DNA from: Enterococcus ureasiticus
Lineage (GTDB): Bacteria > Bacillota > Bacilli > Lactobacillales > Enterococcaceae
Direction: 5' to 3'
DNA: 64,000 bases
Assembly: GCF_001730285.1 (NCBI RefSeq)
Contig: NZ_MIJZ01000015.1
Location: forward strand, 248,001-312,000
The translations under genes and the position numbers were made by a program. Positions 25,651 through 34,432 of the stretch are shown piece by piece; within the stretch, counting starts at the first letter, position 1; the number at the start of each line of letters is the position of its first letter. The notes beneath the pieces were generated by a model, which had not been told where the DNA came from, searched no databases, and saw only the letters and a list, made by a program, of their open reading frames with translations.

Positions 25651-26543
25651 TGTCAGACTGTAGATAAACTCCTAAATTTGGAGTGTTGTTTGCAGTTTTT
25701 TTTATACTAATTATATAAACTATTTCGGGAGTGATTCTAATGATGAAAAAACAATCTGTTGAAGGTAGAAATCCATTTGCTTATTCTGCACATACTTCCT
25801 GGTAATGAGAACGGGTTTATTTTAGCTATACTAGTCACACCAGGAAATGTGCATGACACTCAAGTCGCAATTAATCTGGTTAAACAGTCAAAAAGAGCTT
25901 TTCCAATTATAAAGCGTGTTGTCGCTGATGCAGGATATAAAAATTTGAAATTTGTTCATTTTCTGACACACTTGAAACTTTATCCAATTCTTCCATATAC
26001 TGCACCTCATGGTGTGAAAGGGATGTTTCGTAAAAAATATTTTGTCTATGATGACTATTTTGATTGTTACTTATGCCCCAATAATCAACCGTTGTTATTT
26101 TCAACAGTCACTCGTGATGGCTACCGGACATATAAATCAAATCCAAAATTATGTATGAGTTGCCCATTACTTGAAAACTTTACATTGAGCGCAACACATC
26201 AAAAAGTTGTAACTCGACATGTTTGGGCTGATCTTATGGACGAGCTTGAGCACCAACGCCATACGGCGCTGAATAGAGAAATCTACAAAAAGAAAAAAAC
26301 AAACCATTGAACGAATATTTGCGGATGCAAAAGAAAAGCATGGCATGCGTTGGTCGAAATATCGAGGACTTGAAAAAGTCACCACGCACACGATGCTTAC
26401 GTTTGCTGCCATGAATTTAAAGAAGCTAGCCACATGGCTATGGAAAGCAGAAAAGCCAATGGCTTTTTGTTTCAAATTTACACAAAGGATAGTAAAAAGG
26501 AGCTGGCTTGATTGCCAACTCCTTTTTATCTACAGTCTGAACA
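25651..26543 (+). mobile_element. IS1182-family element with internal deletion
   Basis: Bounded by TGTCAGACTGTAGATAAA on the left and TTTATCTACAGTCTGAACA on the right, an inverted repeat. At 893 bp it is only about half the usual length of the family. Palindromes flank it: GACAATTTAT/ATAAATTGTC at the left and AGAGG/CCTCT at the right. Its end reappears inverted at 20.9 kb. Confidence 0.7.
25740..26511 (+). pseudogene. IS1182-family transposase, truncated and frameshifted
   Basis: Starts MMKKQSVEGRNPFAYSAHTSW, then jumps to VTPGNVHDTQVAINL, VVADAGYKNLKFVHFL, a cysteine region CYLCPNNQ...CMSCPLL, and after a frameshift QTIERIFADAKEKHGMRW and LTFAAMNLKKLATWLWK. These are the C-terminal DDE blocks of IS1182-type transposases; the N-terminal half is missing, and the joined ends show the deletion point. 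Not functional. Confidence 0.75.
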
Positions 26544-26567
26544 GAGGGTAACCTCTGTTTTTATTAA

Positions 26568-27020
26568 TTATTCTTCTATTACTTGAACTTTGATAGTTGC
26601 CGTTACGTCATGATGTAATTTCACTGGAACTTTTGTAAACCCTAATGAACGAATTGGTTGTGATAGTTCTAGCTTACGCTTGTCTAATTTGACCTTATAT
26701 TGCTTGTTTAAGGCTTCTGCGATTTGTTTTGAAGGAATAGCTCCAAATAGGCGCCCATCCTCACCAGCCTTCGCTTTAAGCTCTACAACTGTATCTTCTT
26801 TTTCTAGGAACTCTTGCATTTTTTTCGCTTCTGCTAAAATTTCGGCTTCATGCTTATCTTGGGCCTTTTTTTGTCCAGCAAGGGCACTGATACTTCCTTT
26901 ATTTGCTTCTTTAGCATATCCATTTTTGATTAGAAAGTTTTGTCCGTATCCGTTTGGTACTTCTTTTACTTCCCCTTTTTTTCCTTTACCTTTGACGTCT
27001 TGTAAAAAAATAACTTTCAT
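26568..27020 (-). CDS. rplI: 50S ribosomal protein L9
   Basis: 150 residues with the L9 start [20 protein letters not shown] and [16 protein letters not shown], and a C-terminal domain ending [18 protein letters not shown]9 binds 23S rRNA at the L1 stalk base. The gene is 87 bases behind gdpP on the same strand, the conserved arrangement. Its normal downstream partner dnaB is displaced by 5.7 kb, and the gene now ends 25 bases from an IS1182-type end whose hairpin may act as its terminator. Confidence 0.97.
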   Translation of the reverse strand: MKVIFLQDVKGKGKKGEVKEVPNGYGQNFLIKNGYAKEANKGSISALAGQKKAQDKHEAEILAEAKKMQEFLEKEDTVVELKAKAGEDGRLFGAIPSKQIAEALNKQYKVKLDKRKLELSQPIRSLGFTKVPVKLHHDVTATIKVQVIEE

Positions 27021-27107
27021 GCGTATTACTCCTCCTCGTATAGTAATTAATGATCAGCTCCAACTAAAATATGAAGGCAATACTTTTTGCGACAATCTTA
27101 AAAGGTA

Positions 27108-29090
27108 CTAGCCTAGTGAATCTGAATCATACATCACATCTATATTTTGATGGATCACTTTTAGCAGCTGCTCTTTTACCTCAGCTACTGTTACATTAGA
27201 TAATTGTACCGCAGCATTGGTAAAATGACCACCTCCGCCTAAATTTTCCATGATTAACTGGACATTTATTGACCCGTTACTGCGTGCACTGATACCAATT
27301 TGCTTATCGATCCGTTTTGTTATGACAAACGCCGCATTGATTCCGACCATTGATAATAATGTATCCGCTGTTTTAGCAGCTGTTACACTATCATATTCTT
27401 TCTCTTCACTGCCAGTCACGATAACCGTATCTGGCGTAACATATTCACTTTGGGCAATCAAGCTGTTCATTTCTAAATAACTAGTTAAATCTGAGCTCAA
27501 TAAGTATTGTACTAAAGATGAATCTGCACCACAAGTTCTTAAATAGCTAGCCACATCAAACGTGCGTGCCGTAGTCCGAACACTAAAACTTTTTGTATCA
27601 ACAACGATTCCTGCAAGCAGTAAGGTTGCCTCCAGTTTGTCCAACTGTTTTTGCGCATTACTTTGATACTCAATCAATTCTGTCACCAATTCTGAAGCAG
27701 ATGAGGCGGATGACTCGATGTATGAAAGTAATGGTTTAACAGGAAACTCATCACCGCGACGATGATGATCAACGATCACGACTTTATCAAATTGTTCATA
27801 TAATTCTTGTGAAATCGAAAGTGAGGGTTTATGGTAATCTACCATGATCAATAAACTACTATCGGTTTTCTTTTTCATTGCTTCTTTTGGTGTGATGATT
27901 TGTTTTGCTAGTTCAGGATATTTTTCCAGCTCAGACATCACTCTTTCAACATCCGGAATACTTTCATTTTTCTCTAACACAACCCAAGCTTCTTTACTAT
28001 GAAATTTAGCTAACCTTGCCATGCCAAATGCCGAACCTATTGCATCCATATCAGGAAAGCGATGGCCCATGATATAAACATCTGAGGACTCAGAAAAAAT
28101 ACCTTGAATTGCAGTGCTCATTGCACGAGAGCGAACGCGCGTTCTTTTTGCGACAGATGCTGTTCTACCACCATAAAAAATAGGTTTTGCATTATCTTTC
28201 GCTTCTTTTACAACGACTTGATCACCGCCTCTAACTAAAGCAGTATCTAAGTTTGTTTGTGCCGTATTACCCGTCTGGCTCAACGTTTCTCCACCATAAG
28301 AAATCCCCATACTTAATGTAATCGCTATCTCTCTTGTACTAGATTCTTTTCTGATCTTATCTAAAATTTGAAATTTAGAATCCATCATTTTTTTTACATC
28401 TTCTAACTGAGCAATGAAAAAATAACGCTCTGCATTCAATCTTTTATAAAAAACTTGATATTCATCCATCCAATCAGAAACCATTGTGGTGATAAAACTA
28501 TTTAAGTAAGATATCTCTTTTTCGTCCATACTATCCGTAATATCATCATAATTATCAACGGAAACAATTCCAATAGCTGTCTGCATTTCTAATTTTTCAT
28601 GATACAGATTGCTTTCTTCCGTAATATCTTTAAAGGTGATTGTATTCTGTTTTGTATCAACATTGAAACGATAAACGTGATCCCCAACTTTAAATATATC
28701 TTTATCCTTTTCTGCCAGTGTTACATATGTTTGTATTAATTCTGGACTAATAAGTGTTTGACCATCTTTATGAAAAATTGCTTCTGCGAAAGGATTTAAC
28801 CACTTAGCTTCTTTTGTATCAGGATCATAATTTATAATCCCAACAGACACTTCATTAAAGGCATAATCCAATGACTTTTCTGCAATCGTACTTGCTTCTC
28901 TAATTTTTTCTGTATTAGATATCTCAATTTTTTTGATTAGGTAAACTATTCGATTTATCAATACAATATTGAGTATCAGTAATCCAGCTATAAATATATA
29001 TTTATTAGATATGAAGAAAAATAGCATTACTTCTAATAAAAAGAGAACGAATACAGAACCCAAAATCCGTTTCATTCCATTTTTTTTCAT
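27108..29090 (-). CDS. gdpP: Cyclic-di-AMP phosphodiesterase
   Basis: 660 residues: two N-terminal membrane helices, a PAS-like domain, a degenerate GGDEF domain (MGISYGGETL), then DHH (RFPDMDAIGSAFG, VDYHKPSLS, VVDHHRRGDE) and DHHA1 (GGGGHFTNAAVQ). The DHH/DHHA1 metal-site residues are intact. It breaks c-di-AMP to pApA and so sets potassium and cell-wall homeostasis; loss raises beta-lactam tolerance in related bacteria. It starts after GGAGGAG and is followed by rplI. Confidence 0.95.
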   Translation of the reverse strand: MKKNGMKRILGSVFVLFLLEVMLFFFISNKYIFIAGLLILNIVLINRIVYLIKKIEISNTEKIREASTIAEKSLDYAFNEVSVGIINYDPDTKEAKWLNPFAEAIFHKDGQTLISPELIQTYVTLAEKDKDIFKVGDHVYRFNVDTKQNTITFKDITEESNLYHEKLEMQTAIGIVSVDNYDDITDSMDEKEISYLNSFITTMVSDWMDEYQVFYKRLNAERYFFIAQLEDVKKMMDSKFQILDKIRKESSTREIAITLSMGISYGGETLSQTGNTAQTNLDTALVRGGDQVVVKEAKDNAKPIFYGGRTASVAKRTRVRSRAMSTAIQGIFSESSDVYIMGHRFPDMDAIGSAFGMARLAKFHSKEAWVVLEKNESIPDVERVMSELEKYPELAKQIITPKEAMKKKTDSSLLIMVDYHKPSLSISQELYEQFDKVVIVDHHRRGDEFPVKPLLSYIESSASSASELVTELIEYQSNAQKQLDKLEATLLLAGIVVDTKSFSVRTTARTFDVASYLRTCGADSSLVQYLLSSDLTSYLEMNSLIAQSEYVTPDTVIVTGSEEKEYDSVTAAKTADTLLSMVGINAAFVITKRIDKQIGISARSNGSINVQLIMENLGGGGHFTNAAVQLSNVTVAEVKEQLLKVIHQNIDVMYDSDSLG

Positions 29091-29163
29091 TATAAAGACT
29101 CCTCCATTGTTCTGCAGATAAGGTTATTTTAGCATAAAAAAAGAAATTCTGCGAATCACAAAA

Positions 29164-29179
29164 TGTTTCACGTGAAACA
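29164..29179. promoter_or_regulatory. parS site (perfect)
   Basis: TGTTTCACGTGAAACA, the exact 16-bp consensus bound by ParB/Spo0J. It lies in the gap between gdpP and rpsR, about 26 kb from oriC. Confidence 0.95.
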
Positions 29180-29325
29180 TTCAAGAAAGAATTTATGGAA
29201 TTTCATCACTGACTATAACAAGACACTTCTTCTACTTCTTTTTTATATTATTCAATAATAATTTCGTTTATATATATAAAAAGAGATCAAAGAACTAGTT
29301 CTTTGATCTCTAAGTAAATTCTATA

Positions 29326-29565
29326 TTATTGCTCTTCACCAACAAATGGTAATAAGCCCATGATACGTGCGCGTTTGATTGCAATTGTTAATTTGCGTTG
29401 ATTCTTAGCACCAGTACCTGTTACACGACGTGGCAAAATTTTTCCACGTTCAGAAATGAATTTTTTTAATAATTCGATATCTTTATAATCAATATATTCA
29501 ATATGGTTAGCAGCGATATAATCGACTTTACGACGTTTACGTCCGCCTCTTCTTTGTTGTGCCAT
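29326..29565 (-). CDS. rpsR: 30S ribosomal protein S18
   Basis: 79 residues: [20 protein letters not shown], then [20 protein letters not shown], the standard S18. It is the last gene of the rpsF-ssb-rpsR operon, 25 bases after ssb. It pairs with S6 in the platform of the 30S subunit. Confidence 0.97.
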   Translation of the reverse strand: MAQQRRGGRKRRKVDYIAANHIEYIDYKDIELLKKFISERGKILPRRVTGTGAKNQRKLTIAIKRARIMGLLPFVGEEQ

Positions 29566-29590
29566 TCTTATTCCCTCCTATCAAATTCGT

Positions 29591-30157
29591 TTAGAATGGT
29601 AAATCATCATCTGAAATGTCAATAGTAGAACCTGTTCCACCAAATGGATCAGAGTCTCTATCAAAATCAGGCATACCGTTATTGTTAGACTGAGAGGATG
29701 ATTGATTAAAATTGTTTTGTCCAGAGAAATCATTATTTTGTGTTGGTTTTGGTTGGAAGCTTCCACCGCCACTGTTGTTAGCACCAGTATTATATGTTGA
29801 TCCTGATCCTTCTTGTGTTTGTCTTTGCTCTGAAGCAGAACGAGACTCTAACAATTGGAAATTATCACATACAACTTCTGTAACATAAACACGTTGACCT
29901 TGTTGATTTTCATACGATCTCGATTGGATACGTCCAACGACACCTAACAAAGTACCTTTACGTGCATAGTTTGCCATTGTTTCAGCAGGCTTACGCCAAA
30001 TCACACAATTAATAAAATCTGCTTCACGATTTCCATTTGCATTCGTAAAGTTACGGTTTACTGCTAAAGTAAATGTCGCAACCGCTGAACCACTAGATGT
30101 ATATCGTAAATCTGGATCTTTTGTTAGTCTTCCAACTAATACAACGTTGTTAATCAT
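29591..30157 (-). CDS. ssb: Single-stranded DNA-binding protein
   Basis: 188 residues. The OB domain ([57 protein letters not shown]) is followed by a Gln/Asn/Ser/Gly-rich linker and the conserved acidic tip ISDDDLPF that recruits replication proteins. It sits between rpsF and rpsR as usual. A parS site lies just upstream, between ssb and rpsF. Confidence 0.97.
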   Translation of the reverse strand: MINNVVLVGRLTKDPDLRYTSSGSAVATFTLAVNRNFTNANGNREADFINCVIWRKPAETMANYARKGTLLGVVGRIQSRSYENQQGQRVYVTEVVCDNFQLLESRSASEQRQTQEGSGSTYNTGANNSGGGSFQPKPTQNNDFSGQNNFNQSSSQSNNNGMPDFDRDSDPFGGTGSTIDISDDDLPF

Positions 30158-30183
30158 TTAAACATCTCCTTTCGTCATTCCAA

Positions 30184-30199
30184 TGTTTCACGTGAAACA
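30184..30199. promoter_or_regulatory. parS site (perfect)
   Basis: A second exact TGTTTCACGTGAAACA, between rpsF and ssb, 1020 bp from the first. Confidence 0.95.
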
Positions 30200-30205
30200 T
30201 TTGGA

Positions 30206-30508
30206 TTATACTTCTTCCTTTATAATCATGTGACGGATAATACTGTCATTGATTTTAGCAAGACGATCAAATTCATTGATTGCACCTGCAGTTGATGGAG
30301 AAGATACTTTAACGATATGATAGATGCCTTCACGGAATCCGTTCATTTCATATGCTAAGCGGCGTTTTTCCCAATCTTTTGATTCGATAACTTCTGCTCC
30401 GTTATCTTTCAAGATTGTGTCGAAACGTTCCACTAAAGCAGTTTTTGCTTCTTCATCAATGTTCGGACTAATAATGTACATAATTTCGTAATTCGTAGCT
30501 TGACTCAT
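30206..30508 (-). CDS. rpsF: 30S ribosomal protein S6
   Basis: 100 residues with [16 protein letters not shown], the loop [16 protein letters not shown] and GIYHIVKV, typical S6. It leads the rpsF-ssb-rpsR operon. The start follows GGGAGGTGA. A sigma-A type promoter and a hairpin leader precede it (30535-30626). Confidence 0.97.
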   Translation of the reverse strand: MSQATNYEIMYIISPNIDEEAKTALVERFDTILKDNGAEVIESKDWEKRRLAYEMNGFREGIYHIVKVSSPSTAGAINEFDRLAKINDSIIRHMIIKEEV

Positions 30509-30534
30509 TGATTTTCACCTCCCTATGGACTTAG

Positions 30535-30554
30535 GCTCTTAGATTGCTAAGAGC
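30535..30554 (-). promoter_or_regulatory. Leader hairpin of the rpsF operon, possible S6:S18 leader
   Basis: GCTCTTAG pairs with CTAAGAGC around ATTG, in the 5' untranslated region between the promoter and rpsF. Flanking CTCC and GGAG segments could close a larger stem that overlaps the ribosome-binding site. This resembles the S6:S18 autoregulatory leader known from many bacteria, but the conserved protein-binding bases were not verified. Confidence 0.4.
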
Positions 30555-30597
30555 AAGGAGAGTTATCTAAAAAATATTAGACTACTCACAAGGTTTC

Positions 30598-30626
30598 ATT
30601 ATACAGCTAAAAGCTGATAAAATCAA
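30598..30626 (-). promoter_or_regulatory. Promoter of rpsF operon
   Basis: On the minus strand TTGATT (30626-30621), a 17-nt spacer and TATAAT (30603-30598). A near-consensus sigma-A promoter 95 bp ahead of rpsF. Confidence 0.75.
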
Positions 30627-30812
30627 GCATTCTTCACAAATTTTGTTCATCTTTTTAATCAATCACTTTTCTCTCTGTCTTACTTTAATATACGTATAAA
30701 TTTATTCTTTTCATTTTTTTGCTATTTATTTAGGTTATTTATTTTTCATGGTATACTGTCTTTGTTCGATATTACACAAATACTTTAAAGAGTTTGAAAG
30801 GATGCTGTTACA

Positions 30813-32339
30813 TTGAATCAATTGTTAGAATACCAACCGCTCAACTTATACACGAATTATCTGGATGCTGCACTTAAGAATCCAGAAACTGCCATCATTC
30901 ATGATGAGGCTTTACCAGCTTTTCCTGAAATTGGAACTAATTATACCTATCAATTAAGTCATGAAGCGATTTTAAATCGTGCCTATCAATTGGCTAGTTT
31001 AGGTGTTAAAGCGGAAGACAAAATCATTATATTCAAAAGCTCAAAATTCGATACGTATTTGTTGGCAGTCGCTGCTTCTTATTTGGGCGCTGTTCCTGCG
31101 ATGATTTCTTACCATTTTCCTGCTGAAACGATTGAAGTTTTTGTTGATCGTTTGGAAAATCCATTTATCTTATTTGATGATGAAACTGCCGCTAAAGTAG
31201 CTAAGGTGAAAAATAGCTCTCCAGAAAAACAAATTTCAATAGCAAAACTTTTACAGGCTCAAGCTAAAGAAGTCCCACAAGTAGAATTACCTAAGGATAC
31301 TATTGCTTATATGACGCATACCTCTGGCACAACCGGCATTCCCAAATTGATTTGCCACTCTGCTAATTCAATGGGCTGGCGTACAAAATGGCAAAAAACG
31401 ATTTTTACAAAGATTGCCGAGAAAAAACTTGTTGGATTCCATATTTCACCGGTTCATTCTCGCTTTAATATTGGGATTTCTTCCTTAATGGCGATGGGTT
31501 TTCCGATGATGCCATTATCGATTTCAAATAGTGATTCTGTTTCGAAAATGCTTATAAAGTACCAACCGATTGCGCTTGAAACACATCCAAACAATTTTGT
31601 TCAATGGACTTCTCTTGCAAAAAGACAGCCTGAGGCTTTCGCTAGCGTACGCTATTACCATTCTACGTTTGACGCGATCAATAATGCGACAATGGGCCGT
31701 TTCTTAAAAGCTTCAGAAAAAAATGACCCAATTTTCCTTCAAGTCTACGGTCAAAGTGAATGTGGCCCAATGATCTTAAAAGCTCATACTTTAGAGTCTC
31801 TAAAAACATCGGATGCTCGTGATATGGGTGTTGGTTTAGAAGGGTTAACGGAAGCACGAATCGCAGATAAAGATGGCAATGTTTTACCTGCTATGACAGA
31901 TGGACATATTCAATTTTTATCTAAAGGACGCGCCTTAACATACTATAAAGAAGATGATCGATTCCAAGAAACAGTCTTTGGTCCTTGGTGGGATAGCGGG
32001 GATTATGGCTTTATGAATGAAAATGGTCATTTATTCCTGAAAGATCGTCAAGTTGATTTGATTGAAAAAATCGATAGTAATTTGGCAATTGAGGATCATT
32101 TATTGGATGCTCTTGATTTTCTTCAAGAAGTAATCATCGTTAGAGCAAAAGATAATTCTCCTCAACCAATTCTTGCAGTTGATCCAAAACAAGGTATGGA
32201 TTGGGATGCTTGGTGGGAACAAGTAACTGACTTACCTCATCTAAACAAACCGATTATTATGGATTGGGACGAAATTCCTCGTACAGCTACGATGAAAGTG
32301 CAACGATTACAAATTGAGAAAACTTTAAAGGAAAAATAA
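30813..32339 (+). CDS. AMP-dependent acyl-CoA ligase family protein
   Basis: 508 residues of the ANL superfamily: P-loop YMTHTSGTTGIPKLICHS, core LQVYGQSECGPM (A5), DSGDYGFMNENGHLFLKDR (A7/A8) and a shortened C-terminal domain ending PRTATMKVQRLQ, where the catalytic lysine is expected. It starts at TTG 30813 behind AAAGGATG. It differs from MenE, which is encoded separately in the adjacent men operon. It likely activates a fatty or aromatic acid; the substrate is not clear. Divergent from rpsF and convergent with menC. Confidence 0.85.
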   Translation: MNQLLEYQPLNLYTNYLDAALKNPETAIIHDEALPAFPEIGTNYTYQLSHEAILNRAYQLASLGVKAEDKIIIFKSSKFDTYLLAVAASYLGAVPAMISYHFPAETIEVFVDRLENPFILFDDETAAKVAKVKNSSPEKQISIAKLLQAQAKEVPQVELPKDTIAYMTHTSGTTGIPKLICHSANSMGWRTKWQKTIFTKIAEKKLVGFHISPVHSRFNIGISSLMAMGFPMMPLSISNSDSVSKMLIKYQPIALETHPNNFVQWTSLAKRQPEAFASVRYYHSTFDAINNATMGRFLKASEKNDPIFLQVYGQSECGPMILKAHTLESLKTSDARDMGVGLEGLTEARIADKDGNVLPAMTDGHIQFLSKGRALTYYKEDDRFQETVFGPWWDSGDYGFMNENGHLFLKDRQVDLIEKIDSNLAIEDHLLDALDFLQEVIIVRAKDNSPQPILAVDPKQGMDWDAWWEQVTDLPHLNKPIIMDWDEIPRTATMKVQRLQIEKTLKEK

Positions 32340-32356
32340 CAAGTTATTATAAATAA

Positions 32357-32398
32357 GAATCACAGGCTAAGATCAGAAATTAGCCTGTGATTCTTTTT
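32357..32398. terminator. Bidirectional terminator between acyl-CoA ligase and menC
   Basis: GAATCACAGGCTAA (32357-32370) pairs with TTAGCCTGTGATTC (32380-32393) followed by TTTTT on the plus strand. It overlaps the last codon of menC. Confidence 0.85.
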
Positions 32399-33506
32399 AT
32401 TTAGTAAATATCGTATCATAAATACCATATTTTAATAACGTTTCTATGGATAAAGAAACACCAATTCCCAAGCCATCAGGCACACTGATTTTACCTTTTT
32501 GAATTTCAATAGGCTCAGTCAAAATATCTTCATAGTAATAACGATCAGAAGCTGAAATATCTCCAGGAAAAGTAAAGATTTTTTGAGAAGCAAACTGTAA
32601 ATTCAACGCTCTTCCCACGCCAGATTCAAACATACCACCTAGCCAAACAAGTAACTTTTTTTCATTACAAAAATCGACTATTTTCATAGCTTCTGTAATT
32701 CCACCTACTCTAGGAATCTTTAAATTGATACTTCGACAGCTCCCTAAAGAAAATGCCAACTCGCAATCTTTAAGCGTTCTAATATTCTCATCCAAACAAA
32801 TATCTGTTTTTAATTCTTTTTGCAATTGTGCATGATCCAAAAAATCATTCGCCGCAAAGGGCTGTTCGATCATTGCTAAATTGTAAGTGTCTAATTGTTT
32901 TAAGTGCGCTATATCTTTAATGGTATAGGCAGAATTAGCATCTACCATCATTGTAAGATTAGGAAATTTTTTCCGAATCACTTCGATTGGTTTCAAATCA
33001 TAGCCTGGTCGTATTTTCAATTTAACTCTTTGGTATCCAAGAGCAACATATTCAGTAATTTGATCCGTTAATTTAGTTAAATCAGTCTGAATACCCACAC
33101 TGACGCCAACTGGAATTTGAGCTCTCGTTCCATTGAAATACGTTTTTAGACTTTCTCCGTTACGTTTAGCATATAAATCCCAGATTGCTGTCTCAAGGCT
33201 GGATTTTGCCATTTGGTTGCCTTTAACCTCATTGAAGAGAAGTGATACTTCTTTAGGATGATGAATCTCTACGTCTTTTATTAAAGGAATCAAATGCTTT
33301 TCTATAATAATTCGTGCAGTATCAATCGTTTCTTCTATGTAATCTGGCTGTTCAAAAGGGACCAATTCACCTATCCCCTGATTACCTAATTCATCTGTCA
33401 CTAACAAAAGATCAAATGCTTTCTCTGTTAAGCGACCATAACTTGTTTCAAAAGGAATCCGTAAAGGTAGCCGAACACGATAACGATCAATGCGGTGAAT
33501 TTTCAA
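32397..33506 (-). CDS. menC: o-Succinylbenzoate synthase
   Basis: 369 residues of the enolase superfamily. The KLKIRP catalytic lysine pair, MMVDANSAY (first metal Asp), MIEQPF (Glu) and ICLDENI (Asp) are all present. It dehydrates SHCHC to o-succinylbenzoate in menaquinone synthesis. It is the last gene of the men operon and is set off from menH by 95 bases that hold an interspersed repeat. Confidence 0.93.
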   Translation of the reverse strand: MKIHRIDRYRVRLPLRIPFETSYGRLTEKAFDLLLVTDELGNQGIGELVPFEQPDYIEETIDTARIIIEKHLIPLIKDVEIHHPKEVSLLFNEVKGNQMAKSSLETAIWDLYAKRNGESLKTYFNGTRAQIPVGVSVGIQTDLTKLTDQITEYVALGYQRVKLKIRPGYDLKPIEVIRKKFPNLTMMVDANSAYTIKDIAHLKQLDTYNLAMIEQPFAANDFLDHAQLQKELKTDICLDENIRTLKDCELAFSLGSCRSINLKIPRVGGITEAMKIVDFCNEKKLLVWLGGMFESGVGRALNLQFASQKIFTFPGDISASDRYYYEDILTEPIEIQKGKISVPDGLGIGVSLSIETLLKYGIYDTIFTK

Positions 33507-33518
33507 TATGGTTTCCTC

Positions 33519-33591
33519 CTTTTAAAAGTGTAGCGGGCTCGTTCAGCTCTGACAGAAAAATAGGAAGACATAATCGAGGGGCTTTTTGCCT
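33519..33591. repeat. Interspersed hairpin repeat, copy 1 (upstream of menC)
   Basis: Begins TTTTAAAAG beside the menC ribosome-binding site, continues with GGCTCGTTCAGCTC, the shared centre GACAGAAAAATAGGAA and ends TCGAGGGGC before a T-run. Related copies precede menB and dnaA, with a weaker one before mnmE. Confidence 0.6.
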
Positions 33592-33601
33592 CAATTGTAG
33601 T

Positions 33602-34432
33602 TTATCTTTTTTCCGAGGAGCTAGATAAAAACGTATAGACAACTTCTCCAACTATTTCTGGTTTCTCCAAATGAACACAATGACCAGCATCACTTACGAC
33701 TTCAATAGACATATCAGGTTGCTTTTCCTTCATACTTTGGGCTATGTGCTGAAATTTAAGGTCTAATTCCCCCACTATCAACAATGTAGGACTTTTTATT
33801 TTGTCCAACTCTTGCCAAAAATCAGGCTGAACTCCTGTACCCATATACCATAAACTACAGGCCAACCCAAATGCTTGTTGAGATAATCGTTCTTGACGAA
33901 GTGTTTCCTGAATTTTCGAGGATAGTCGTTTTTGGCTATCAAAAAGGGACAGTTTTTCCCATTTATCAACGAAAGCTTCCATAGGGTGACTCATGATAAA
34001 CCCAGCTAGCTGTTCATCAGAGCGTTTGCGCATCATTCGCTCCGACATCCTCTGTAAACCAGGAGAACCACTCTCTAAGACCAGTTGATGAATCTTTTGA
34101 GGAAATAGGCATGTAAATCCTAAAGCTACTCTAGCGCCCATTGAATAGCCTAATAAAGAAAATGAAAGTATCCCTAATTTTTCGGTCAATAACGCAATGT
34201 CCTGACACAAGCAATCCATCTGATATCGATAGGGATGAACATAACAATCCGTTTGACCATGACCAATTAAATCAATCACTAAAATATTTCTATCACTTTC
34301 TTTTTGAAAAACTGGAGCAAACGTTTGGCTTGTTCCAGTAAAGCCATGAAAACAAACCAATGTTGGTCTATTTGACTCATAGCCAGATAACCATTCATAA
34401 TAATACATTACACCATTTATATTTGTTTTCAT
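33602..34432 (-). CDS. menH: 2-Succinyl-6-hydroxy-2,4-cyclohexadiene-1-carboxylate synthase
   Basis: 276 residues of alpha/beta-hydrolase fold: CFHGFTGTS oxyanion region, GHGQTD, nucleophile elbow GYSMGARVAL, and a C-terminal AGHCVHLEKP histidine. MenH removes pyruvate from SEPHCHC. It abuts menD (menD stop at 34433) and precedes menC, fitting the pathway order. Confidence 0.92.
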   Translation of the reverse strand: MKTNINGVMYYYEWLSGYESNRPTLVCFHGFTGTSQTFAPVFQKESDRNILVIDLIGHGQTDCYVHPYRYQMDCLCQDIALLTEKLGILSFSLLGYSMGARVALGFTCLFPQKIHQLVLESGSPGLQRMSERMMRKRSDEQLAGFIMSHPMEAFVDKWEKLSLFDSQKRLSSKIQETLRQERLSQQAFGLACSLWYMGTGVQPDFWQELDKIKSPTLLIVGELDLKFQHIAQSMKEKQPDMSIEVVSDAGHCVHLEKPEIVGEVVYTFLSSSSEKR

